This document shows positions 48,301 through 60,300 of a stretch of 64,000 nt of DNA, in pieces. Numbering within the stretch: the stretch's first letter is position 1; each line of letters begins with the position of its first letter. This DNA comes from Diphasiastrum complanatum (taxonomy: Eukaryota; Streptophyta; Lycopodiopsida; Lycopodiales; Lycopodiaceae). The stretch lies in NCBI GenBank assembly GCA_029204225.1, contig CM055101.1, positions 40,027,961 to 40,091,960 on the forward strand. The letters are read 5' to 3'. The notes beneath the pieces are model-generated. The model ran no database searches, was not told where the DNA came from, and saw only the letters and a list, made by a program, of their open reading frames with translations. Position numbers and translations under genes: made by a program.

Positions 48301-51300
48301 AGCCATAAACTGACTAACCATACTCACAGCCGAAGCTGGTCTTGTAGTAGTTAGATAGATTAAGCTTCCAACTAGCTTTCTATATAACGTCTCATCTACA
48401 TCCTGATCTTCCTCAGCTTTAGTAAGCTGACATCCACTATCATATGGTGTAGAAATAGGCTTGCACTCTGACATATTGAACTTTTCAAGAATTTCATGAG
48501 CATACTTAGATTGAGAAATGAATAGTTCCTGTGCTACTCTCCATACCTCAATCCCAAGAAAATATTGTAGTGAACCAAGATCTTTCATATCAAATTCTGA
48601 TGAGAGATCTTTCTTGATTCCCTGAATCATACTATGATCTGATCCTGTAATAATAAGATCATCCACATACATCACTACAATAACAATATGATTATTCCTG
48701 ACCAAAACATAAACTGTATGCTCCGAACTACTTCTCTGAAAGCCAAGCTCCTCAAAGTATGTGTCAATCCTCGTATACCACGCCCTGGGTGCCTGCTTAA
48801 GTCCATATAATGCCTTGTCCAACCTGCAAACCTTATCTTCATGTCCTGCTATTATGTATCCCTCTGGCTGCTCCATGTAGACTTCTTCCTCTAGAAATCC
48901 ATTCAGGAATGCACTCTTTACATCCATTTGTTGAATATCCCATCCAAACTGAGCTGCCAATGATAAAACAGTCCTCATAGTAGTAGACTTAGCAACCTGT
49001 GCAAAAGTTTCCTCATAATCAATTCCTTCCTGTTGAGCATAACCTTTTGCCACCAATCTTGCCTTATGTTTATCTATAGAACCATCTGATTTGTACTTAG
49101 TCCTTATCAAAATATATCTCTATATATGAGTTGCCTCCTCATCAAAGATTACATCCCTACTTATGATTATTTTCTTACCCTCCAAGTTATATAACCTGTA
49201 TCCCTTCTCTTGATTATCATAACCAAGAAATAAACACTTGGTCGCCTTAGAATCCAATTTGCTCCTTGAATCCTTAGGTATGTGAGAATAAGCAATACTT
49301 CCAAACACTCTCAAATGACTTACATCTGGCTTCCGACCCGTGTAAGCTTCCTCTGGAGTTCGATTCTCTACAACCTTTGTAGGACTTCGATTCAAAAGAT
49401 AAACCGCCGTCTTAACTGCTTCACCCCAAAACATATTTGGAAGATTTTTTCTCTTGAGCATACTCCTCGCAGTTTCCACTATGGACCGGTTCTTTCTTTC
49501 TGCAACTCCATTTTGTTGAGGTGTGTCCGTATTTGCAAATTGTCTCTTTATACCATGATCCTTGCAAAGCACTTGAAATTCCGTAGAAAGATACTCTCCC
49601 CCTTTGTCTGAGCGAAGTATCTTAATTTGTCTATTTGTTTGTTTCTCCACCTGTGTCTTAAACCATGTGAAATATTCGAAAGCTTCTCCCTTATTCTTCA
49701 GAAGATAGATCCATGTCTTCCTAGAATAGTCATCCACAAATACCATAAAGTAACTTGCTCCCCCATAAGATTGAGTCGTCATAGGACCACACAAATCTGT
49801 AGGAACGAGTTCTAGAACATTTTTCGCCCTGAATGTACTAGGCAAAAATTTCTTTATATGATGCTTGCCTAAGACACAGCCTTCACAAACCTTGTGATCA
49901 GAAACGACTTGAGGTAGACCTGTAACCATGTTAAATTTCCTCAAGACTTGTAGACTTTTGTAATTCAGATGTCCATAGCTCTCGTGCCATAACTTACTCA
50001 ATGATTCAATATCCGCAACGCTTGCATGATGATCCACCACCTGAGCTTGAAGTTTATACAACCGCCTTGCAAGTATGCCCTCAGCTACTACATCATTTTT
50101 CTTCTTGATGAGACACCTCTGTTCATCAAACTGCACCACCATGTGTTGCTTTGCAATAGCTGATACTGAGAGCAAGTTTTCCTTGATTCCTGGTACATAA
50201 AGCACATCCTTTATGTTTCCAATCTTCCCTGAAGGTAGTTGTACTTGTACTTTTCCAACTCCCTTTATATTATGTGTAGTTGTCTCCCAACTTCACATTT
50301 GACCCATCATAATTTTTGAAAATTAGATAGCCAGTCTCGCCTAGGTGTCATGTGCTTTGAAGCTCCTGAATCAATAAACCAATAGTCATCTTCCTTCGAG
50401 AAGCCACCACCAGAAGATGTTGATGCCGAAAACAACTCATAGTCTTCAAGATCCAAAGCACTCAATTTTGCATTAGATGTTTCTTCTTCTTCAACAAAAT
50501 TTCCATCTTGCTTTTTCTTGAACTTGTTGTGCCAGCACTCCTTTGCATAATGTCCTGATTTTCCGCAAATGAAGCAGTTTCCTTTTCGAACCACTTTCTT
50601 TCCATCTTCTGACCGATTTGATTGATTCTCCTCCATATCTTGCTGCTTATTCGTCTTCTTCTTCCCTTTGCCACCCTTCTTGGAACTTTGCTCTTGCTTC
50701 TTTGCCAGGAATGCCTGTTCCTTGAAATCGTCCTTGTTGACAATATTTTGTCGTCTCATTTCTTCCTGTAGTAAGATGGCATTTAGCTCATCGAAAGAAG
50801 GCCTCGTTTCTCTTAACGATAGCATCATTACAAAGTTCGGATAGGCCAAAGGTAGAGTATTAAGTACAGTGGATACCAATACTGAATCTTGAACACTTTC
50901 TCCAACCGCAATAAGTTGCCCTCTCAGATATTTCACTCGAGTAAAGTAGTCCGTTACTGATTCACCCGTACCCATCTTCAATGTGTGAAGCTTATTAGTC
51001 AAGAACAAGATCCGTGACTGATTTACCGTCTCATACAAGTTTTTCAGTATATCCCAAGCCTCCTTGGGTCCTGCAACATCTCGGATATGAGGTATAATCA
51101 TATCTCTAACTGATAACTTGATAATATGATGAGCTTTTCGTCTACGTCTCTGATACTCCCGCAACTCTTTGTCAGTGGTAGGAGGTATCTTGACACTTGT
51201 GACGATCTCCCAATATTCTCTATCTTGGAGAATATTTTGCATCTTGAACTTCCATATGCTGTAGTTCGTTCCATCTAGCTTGCTAGACTCCGCCAACATA

Positions 51301-54300
51301 GCGTCGTTCAATCCTGCCATTATACTGATCCGTAACAAATCTCGGATCTACCAACATTCTAATTGACAAAGACTGAGAAACTGTTGCGAATCTCGAAACT
51401 CTGTCGCGAATCTTGAATCTGTCGCGAACAATAAACTTTTGAGTTTGTGATCAAATCGTAGACAGCGACAATTTAGAAGCGATCAACCTGTCAGAAATTG
51501 TCGCGAACAATAATCTTTCGATTCCAGCTCAGCGATCTACAATTCTGGCGGGCAGGCAGCGATCAGTAGTCCAAAATCTTGATTCCAGCGGACTGCTTCC
51601 AACAATAGTCCAGCTCAACAGCTCCTCCAATTAGATCTGGTTGCAACCTTGCAAACAAACTCTTTCTCTCATAAACCCTGCTTTGATACCATGTCAGAAT
51701 TTGAGATACAAATTCTAGATGGAGATACTAGTCCTACTAGCACTCACAACAAACCAAGCATAGAGAGAAATCAGATCACAGGAGAATCGAGCAAATGCTC
51801 TAGCTCATTGAATTGAATGGAATGATTGTGGTGGGGCGCCAACCTTCTTATATAGTTTCTCTAATGATTGATAAAAGCTAATGAGCCTAAAGTAAATAGC
51901 AAAATAGCAAAAGCTATTTACTAATAATACTACCTATATATGGTAAGAGCCAAAAATGAAGTTCTAAGTACTAAATAGATCCTAATCTATTTGTAGTGCA
52001 CCCACCTACATGCATAAGCCTTAAAAAACGAATTTACTATAAATAGAATGGCCCCTAAAAACAGCACGCAGGCATGGCCAAACCATCATTAAGGGGTTAT
52101 CAAATAAACATTAATTCCTAACAGTGGGTAACTGAATCATGCACAAAAGTCAGTGTCTGTCGTGTCAAATCTAGTGTAACGGCACCAAGAGAAGCAAACC
52201 AATCAGCACCAAGGATCAGATCATAGCGCTCCATAGGGATAAATTAAAGATCCGCCTGTCCAGAAAAATCCCCAATGTGGTATGCTAAGCCCTAGAACAT
52301 TTGAGAGCTAGGGAAAGAATGAGAACTAGCAACCTCAACATTGAGAGGCTGTGGAGCAGGAATAGGTAAAGCACGGATCCGACTGGAGATGTAACTGCTG
52401 ATAAAGGAATGTGTGCTGCTTGTATCCACTAAAGCAATATATTCTCGTTCAGTAATGTGTATGCGTAACCGAATGGAGCGAGGACCAGGACGCCCAGTCC
52501 AGGTCGCATAAGCAAGTTGGGCATGGCAAGTAGTTGGGAGGAGGCTAGAAGAAGGTGACACAGGATCAACGTCGTTGGAGATATGGATATAGATATCAGA
52601 ATTGTCAGTGTCAGTGCTCTCATGACAAAAAACAGCAGTAGTAGTAAGAGGAGTCTGGCAACAATCACGAGCAAGGTGGTCTGGTTTATGGGATATCTTT
52701 GAGCGTGGGCTGTGGCACCACTTTGCCAATCCAACACAATCTACCACCTGCCACCTGTATAATGTATGAAGCTCGAATCAGCAAACAAGAATCCAGTGGT
52801 TTAGAAATGCGCCTGTAGAAAAAAGAACTGGAGTTTGGAAGGTCCAACAGATCAATGCTTCAACCTGCAGTGTTCACCAATAGATAAATCATCAATGGAA
52901 TCAGAGATCACTTTTGCTTAAACAGATAAATCAGAGTGGCAAGTGTCGTGTAGCAAGCCGGAGCAGGATGGGCTGAGCAGGATAGCGAGGGCAAGGAGGG
53001 ACAGTGAGGGAGTGCTTGAGGGACAGCGAGGGTGGGCAAAGGGGTAGGGATGGGGCAGTGAGGGAGTGCAAGGAGGGACAGCGAGAGAGGGCAGGGGCGC
53101 GGGGGTAGTGATGGGACAACGAGGGAGGTGAAGGAGGGACAGCGAGGGAGGGCAGGGGGTAGTGATGGGACAGCGAGGGAGAGGCCAGCGAGGGAGGTCA
53201 AGGAGGTAGGGCAGGGATAGCGAGGGAGCGACAACGAGGAAAAACGAGGGAGGGCAGGGAGTGAGGAACAGAGATAGGCACGGTGGATGGGCGCTCTTCG
53301 GGAAAAAATTTTTTTGCTCAGGAAAGTGCTCTGATGCCAAGTTACGATCGGATCCACAAGTAGTCTAAGGCTAAACTACAAAATAGCACAAAAGCAAGAC
53401 TTGTTCCTAAAAAGCAAGAAAAGAGAGACCAAGGAAGCTAAAGGAGAGAGATCCATATCATAAGCTGAAAATAAAATTGACACTGGAGCCCTACTTATAT
53501 TCAACAGGAAGCCCTAGAAAGGGGTCCAAAGGATAAGAGTCAACTGGGAGGGAAAATAGTGCGCCCTCCAAGAGGGCCCCCCTCCAAGGTACTATGGTCT
53601 AAATGTCAATAAATGAATAATAGGGCCCAAGGCCAACCATATAGTCTAAATGTCAGTAAACAATAAAATAGAGGGCCCAAGGCCTGCTTATGCATAAAAG
53701 GTAAAGGTAAAGTAGATGTGAATGGACGTGGCGAATGTAAAGTGCCAAGTCCATAACTTAGATGAACAAGAAAAAGCATAAGGAGGATGTTTTACTTGTA
53801 GAACATTCTCCAATGGAGGAAAAAGTACTGAACTTGTGTCTGGAGAAGTGGAAGTCAAACTTTTGGTCTGATGCAGTGATTGCATAGCATGTGAAAAAGT
53901 CATGATTGCATTAAATTGTGCCATGATCTTATGAGGTCGCACATCTCTGTTGGCTTGAGAATAATGAAACTGAATTGCTAAACAGTATCCTCATCGCAGC
54001 AGTTGTAACTTGTAGATTGAGTAACATGCATGAAATCAGAGTGGAAACTAGAAGCTGCAAACAAGAAAAAAGAATCAGAAGAGGTGCAACTTTACTAATC
54101 AAATAAATATGAATCTCTGATAGGAGCTTACAAAGATTAAATATCTTCACCAGATGATGCAAATCTAAGTCTATATTTGCCGAACAATCCACAAAAAGGA
54201 TGAGGCTCATAGTTCTTTGAGGACTTCTTAAAAATAAATGGAGACAAACAAAAATTGTATAGATTCAAGTTACATCTAAATAAGGTCAAAGGGGAACCCT

Positions 54301-57300
54301 TAAGTGGGTCACAAGGAATTATAACTTATTACATGCTATTTGTACTGCAAATACCAAGTTAACCACTTTAGGACAACGACCCAATATCAAGGGAGCTAAT
54401 TAAAGAAAATTTGAATCAAATTCCATAAGGCTTTTGTCCAAAAGATTCCAAAATGGCGAGGAAACAAGGAGTGTTCAATAGGAGATTGAGTCTCCTCTCT
54501 AATTAAACAAGTGTAAGAGTCAAGTTATTTAGATAGTTATTTGGACCTTGGGTCAGCAACTTGCTGATTAGCATTTCGACCCTAAGTCATTGATTGTATC
54601 AATTTTGGAAACATCATCTAATTTTGACATTTCATGTATGATTGTCATTAGCAAAAGTTATTAATGGTCAGACCCCATAACTCTACCTCTAATAAAGTCA
54701 AACTAAGGTCCTCAAAGAACTATGAGCCTCGTCGTTTTTGTGGATTGTCGGGCAAGTATAGGCTTAGATCTGCAGCATCTTGTGGAGATATTAAATCTTT
54801 GTAAGCTCCAATCAGAGATCTGTACTCATTCACTTAGTAAAGATGCGTCTTTTCTTGTCTGCAGCTTTTAGTTCCACTTTGAACCATGCATGTTACTCGA
54901 TCTACAAGTTACAATTGCAGCTTCTAGTTTCCACTTCGATACCATGCATGTTACTCGTTCTACAAGTTACAACTGCTGCGATGAGGATACCGTCCCACTC
55001 AGTTCCATGTGACCTATTTAGCCACTCAGTTTCATTATATTTAAGCCAACACAGATATGCGACTTCATAAGAATGTCCCCATAAATTATTTGTAAATTTT
55101 GGTCAACTGGAACTTTATTCGTTACCGAGAATGTTTTCTCCCTCTATTTCAATTGCTTTCTATTATTCCTATTCAGAACTTGCAATCTTTCGTTTATATT
55201 CAGCTTCATCATAATGAGGTGGCCTTGTTATTGTTTTCCCTTAGATAAGAAATTGCCGCATCTATAAGGGACTATAAGATGGCGTGGAACTTCTGCTTTA
55301 AACCCATGCTTCTGTGTACAGCTAAAAATTGATCTGTTACTTCAAGAAGCTGCCGAATTGTGTCCTAAATCCACACTTTTTCTGCTAAAGATTAATTTGT
55401 AGCATTTCAAGAAGCTGCGGGAGTTGTCCTAAACCCATGCAAGATCTTGATCTCGGCTAAAAAATGATAGAACTGTAGGAAAGCAAGAGTCAAGTCACCA
55501 AGATCTAGTTATCAATCAATCTCCACAGAAAACAAGAGAGAAGAGGCTGGGCGCCCAACTCTAAGAGAGAGAGAGAGAGAAAACAGCAACAAGAGCAATG
55601 GAGAGCAATGCTTAGCCAAACTGTAAAAATGGAATACACAATGAGCATCTAAGTACTCTACCTGGATGTGACCAAATGCCACCAAACCCTAAGGTTAACC
55701 ACTTACTAAATGTAAGGCACCCCCAAAAGTCAAGATAGGGCCCCTAAACAAAATTATACCCCTAAGGACCCACGAGTCAGTACATGACCAAAATTGGGTC
55801 CAACTGAACTTAAGACAAACTTAAGATGGCCTAAATAACTAAATACGCATGGTTACACAAATCTCGACCTTTTGGGTCAAAGTAGCCTATGGATTAACTT
55901 TAGCATAGTCATTTATTTCTAACACCCTCCTTAAATGACAATGCAAAAACTGAAATCTTCACTATGTAACAAAACCAACACGTGGTATCAAATTTAAAGC
56001 TTTGCATAAAGCTTCAAATCTGACTCTAGGCAACGCCTTAGTGAAGAGGTCCGCAATATTATCCTCCGTAGGACAATATTCAAGTAAAATGTCACCATCA
56101 TGAAGTCTTTCCCGAACAAAGTGATAATGAATCTCGATGTGCTTCGTCCTCGCATGAAAAACAGGATTCCGTGCAATGGCAATAGCACTTTGACTATTAC
56201 TCAAGATAAGAGTGGCTGAGGGCTCACCAAACTTCATGTCAACAAGTAGTCTTCTCAGCCATAAACACTCTGTTGTGGCTGAAAATATCGCTCTATATTC
56301 TGCCTCACTAGAAGAAGTAGCAACAGTGGGCTGCTTTTTACTTGACCAAGAAATTGCAAAATTTCCATAGAAAAAGCAATGTCCACTTGTAGAGCGTCTA
56401 GTGTCTTGATCTCCACCCCAATCCGAGTCACTAAAACCAACCAAACATGCATCATCACGAGCAGGAAAAACCAGTCCATGACTTCGTGTTCCTTGAAGAT
56501 ATCGAAAGATCCTCTTCAACGCTTTCCAATGTGATGTCATCGGGGCATGCATGAATTGACTCATGAGTGAGACACTATAAGAAATGTCCGGTCTTGAATT
56601 ACATAGGTAAATGAGACAGCCAATAGCTTGACAATATAAAGTAGTGTCAAATGATTTACCATCACCTTGACTACTTAATTTCAGACCTGTCTCCATAGGT
56701 GTAGCAACCGGCTTGCAATCTTCCATCTTGAACCGCTTCAAAATCTGCCCAATGTAGCGTTCTTGAGAGATGAAAATTCCAGCCCCTTCCTGTACAAATT
56801 CAAGACCAAGATAAAAGTGCAATAGGCCTAAATCTGAGGTTTCAAAAACCATACCAAGATCAAGTATTACGGCATCAATCTGTTGCTCATAACTTCCCGT
56901 AATAATAATATCATCAACATAAAGCAAAATAATGATGATATAATCTGAAGTATGCTTGACATAAAGAGTAGATTCGCTAGGACTATTAGTAAACCCTCGA
57001 TCACAAAAGTAGGCATGTATCTTTTGATACCACATCCTCGGAGCTTGCTTCAGTCCATAAAGTGCCTTCTTGAGAAGACAAACTTTATCTTCTTGGCCTT
57101 CAACCAAAAAACCAGCAGGTTGTTGAAGGTACACTTCCTCATTGAGATCACCATTGAGGAATGCTGTCTTTATGTCAAGTTGCCGCAAACGCCAACCAAA
57201 GTGGGCAGCCAAAGAGGTTACTACCCTTACGGTAGTCATCCGAGCAGTAGGAGAAAAAGTCTCCTCATAATCAATCCCCTTTTGCTGAGCATAGCCTTTG

Positions 57301-60300
57301 GCAACGAGCCTTGCCTTGTACCTTTCAATGGTACCATCTGCCTTATACTTGATTTTGTATACCCATTTAGAACCAATTGCCTTCTTCATGTGACGAAGAT
57401 CAACAAGAACTCAAATCTAGTTCTTCATAAGTGAGTCGTACTCATCTTGCATCGCATCCTCCCAACATTTTACTCCCTTGGCCTGCTCATAGAAAACAGG
57501 TTCTTCTGCAACATCTCCATGAGATGCAAGAGCAAAATCTGAAAAATCAGCATAGGCCGTTGATTTTGTAGAGGCACGTGTCTTTCCATCATAAGATGAA
57601 CTTACTTTGTTGTTCCGCAAAGTCGACAACAGCCATCGTGGGACTGTTTTGGGAGGTGTCAGAGGATCTGGGACAACAAATTGTAAGAAGAGACATGGCT
57701 ATTGTCGACTTTGCGGGACATTGTTGGAAGATCTTGGCTGTCCAAGATCTTCCAAAACTGGTCCTTGCTGTCCAACAGTTCCTGCAGGCTGATTATGAGC
57801 AACAATGGGCAGTTATTGATGAACATTAGGCTCTAAACTTGATGAGGTGTTGGGCAGGTCGAAACTGGTTGATTGCTGCCCCTTATCTCCAGCAATAGAA
57901 GATGGTACCAAATCTGGAAAAACTTCAACATTCACACTATGTGGGCTGTCCCCCTTCAAGATGTGAGATGGGGCCACATCTAATGAATTCTTTTCATCAA
58001 AATGCACATCACGACTAACAATAATCTTGTTAGTGCTCAAATTGAACAGCCTATAGCCTTTGCTTTCACTACTATAGCCAACAAAAATGCACTTAACTCC
58101 TTTATCCTCAAGCTTTGTACGAAGTTTATTTGGAACAAAAGCAAAAGCCGTACAACCAACAATGCGAAAGGAGAGATTGTAGGCTTCTTTCCATACCAAA
58201 CTTCATAAGGAGTTAATACTTTCAATGCTTTAGTAGGACAACGATTGCTTATGTATGCTGCCGTTATAACCGCTTTAGCCCAAAACTTGTGAGGCAGCCC
58301 CTTTGCTTTAAGCATGCAACGGGCCATCTCCATAAGTGTGCGATTCTTTTGCTCGGCAACACCATTTTGTTAAGGCGTATAGGGAGTTGTCATTTGATGT
58401 AGAATTCCCTTTTCTCAAAGAAATGCACCGAACGTATTCTTAATGTATTCCCCTCCTCGATCGGGCGTAGGGTCTTCAAAGAATACCCAAACTGATTTTC
58501 CACCATTGCTAGAAAATCTTTGAAACGTTGAAAAACTTCCTATTTAGCTTTCATAGGGTAGATCCATGTAAAACGGGAAAAGTCATCAATAAAAGTCACA
58601 AAATGGATGCACTTTCCAATGGATTCGATCCTCATTGGACCACAAACATCACTATGAACCAAATAAAATTTATCAAGAACCCTTATAGTTCCATCAATTG
58701 GAAAAGGTTTCCTTTGAAACTTTCCAAGTATGCACCCCTCGCATACATGCCCTTCCGGCTGCTCAATAGTAGGAATGTCTTCTACCATATTAAATGTCTT
58801 CAGCTTCTTCAAACTTGCAAAGTTGAGATGCCCAAACCTTGCGTGCCACAATTCAGCCAACTCCAATGATTGTGATGTAGAAGCAACAAGACATGTAGAG
58901 GGAATTCGTCGCTCATAGGTATCCATAATGAATAAGCCAGCATGCATTGTTCCTGAAACAATAATCAAGAGTGATCTTTTGGGATCCTTGACAAGACACA
59001 TATCTTCTTTGAACTCAACAACTAGTCCTTGCTTCAACATAGTTGAAACCGAAAGAAGATTCTTCTTGATTCCCGGAACGTAAAGCACATTCTTAATGTA
59101 CTTTTCTTCACCGTTAGGCAAAATGATGGCTACAATTCCAATTCCATGAATAGAATAAGATGCATCATCCGCACATTGTACCTTACTTCCATTTTGCACT
59201 TTCACTAATTTAGTGAATGCTTCTTTGCAAGAAGTCATATGACGAGTAGCACCACTATCAATCACCCATTCAATGGGCTGAAAATCAGCAACTTGCAAAA
59301 CAGAATCTGAATTCCTCATAGATGTAGTAGTACTAGTAGAAGCAATATTAGACACAAAAGCATAGTCTTGGTTGAAGAGATCACCACTAGCTTCAAGCTC
59401 TTGCTTCAAAGTAGCAAGTGAAGCACTAGTATCAATTCCTTTACTCTCCTCTTTCGCAAGCTTCTTCTTACAATCCTTGATGAAGTGCCCATACCTTTTG
59501 CAATAATGGCACTTCACTAAACAAAGAACCGATAGCTTCCAATTCTTTAGCCATTACCTCCAACAAAATTTCAGCTTGTAGTAGATAGGAAAGAGAGCCT
59601 TTCCACAACCAAATCTATTCAAAAATTTGCAGCAAGCAAAGAGCTGAAAGTAGGAGCACAAGATGTCTTTCAATCTGCAACCAAAGTGCCCAAAAGATAA
59701 TGGATAGATGGTTGTAAAAGATAATGGATAGATGGCTGTCTTTCTGCACAAAAAAACTAGCCTCTTGAAAATTAGGTTAGCTTCGATTGAAGCCTACACC
59801 GAAACCCAATTAGGAAGCCAAATAGTGTGATCAACACACACTCCAATAGGGCTGTTGAAAGCACCCTACTGCTTGCTGAGAATCTGCAAATTTCCAGCCA
59901 CAAGTTGACCTAACCCTGAATAGGGTTTGCTGAATTTTGGGCGCCCTCCTACACAAATGCAAACCTCAAAACAAAAACAGCAAGATAAGGAGACACCACA
60001 ACCAAAAATCAGTAGCAGATTTTTGGGCGCCCTCCTCCAAACAAAACTTGCTGAAAACTGGTTGCATAAAAATCAGATTTGAGATTTTGAGTTTTGGGTG
60101 CCAAAAATTGCTCCTCCAAGATCTCTGATGGCTGCCCTCCTTCAACCTGAAAAGAGACAAAAAAGATGATCCAAACTCCACTTGAAAAGATCAGCAAGAG
60201 GTTGAAATTTCACAACAAAAAGCAGAGAAGCTCCTCTTCTGGTAGGGCACCAACGAACAAGCTTGCTGAAGATCCGGTAGCTTTGATACCATGTAAAAAA

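Larger units (their letters stand above)
47281..52123 (-). mobile_element. Element J: Ty1/copia retrotransposon nested in element I
   Basis: LTRs 47281-47711 and 51692-52123 (about 97% alike), duplication gtggg (47276-47280, 52124-52128), TG...CA ends, primer site and purine tract in place. It is the least decayed element of the window, but a deletion of roughly 450 bp at the integrase/RT joint and several frame changes disable it. Confidence 0.95.
43986..53758 (-). mobile_element. Element I: Ty3/gypsy retrotransposon, defective, with nested copia J
   Basis: LTRs of 419 bp each (43986-44404, 53340-53758). A perfect duplication tagat flanks it (43981-43985, 53759-53763). LTR ends are AGTTA...TAACT, and the primer site and purine tract both abut these ends. 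Without J (plus its 5-bp duplication) it is about 4.9 kb. Gag is missing and a G-rich minisatellite lies in its place. Protease, RT, RNase H, integrase and a chromodomain-like tail remain, with mutated protease and RT active sites. Confidence 0.92.

Noticed and set aside
52908-53357. Pro/Leu/Ser-rich protein
   Set aside because: It is the translation of a G-rich minisatellite, open in two frames.
5617-60291. tRNA genes near TGGTATCAGAGC-type sites
   Set aside because: Only the 12-base primer complement is present; no tRNA fold surrounds any of them.
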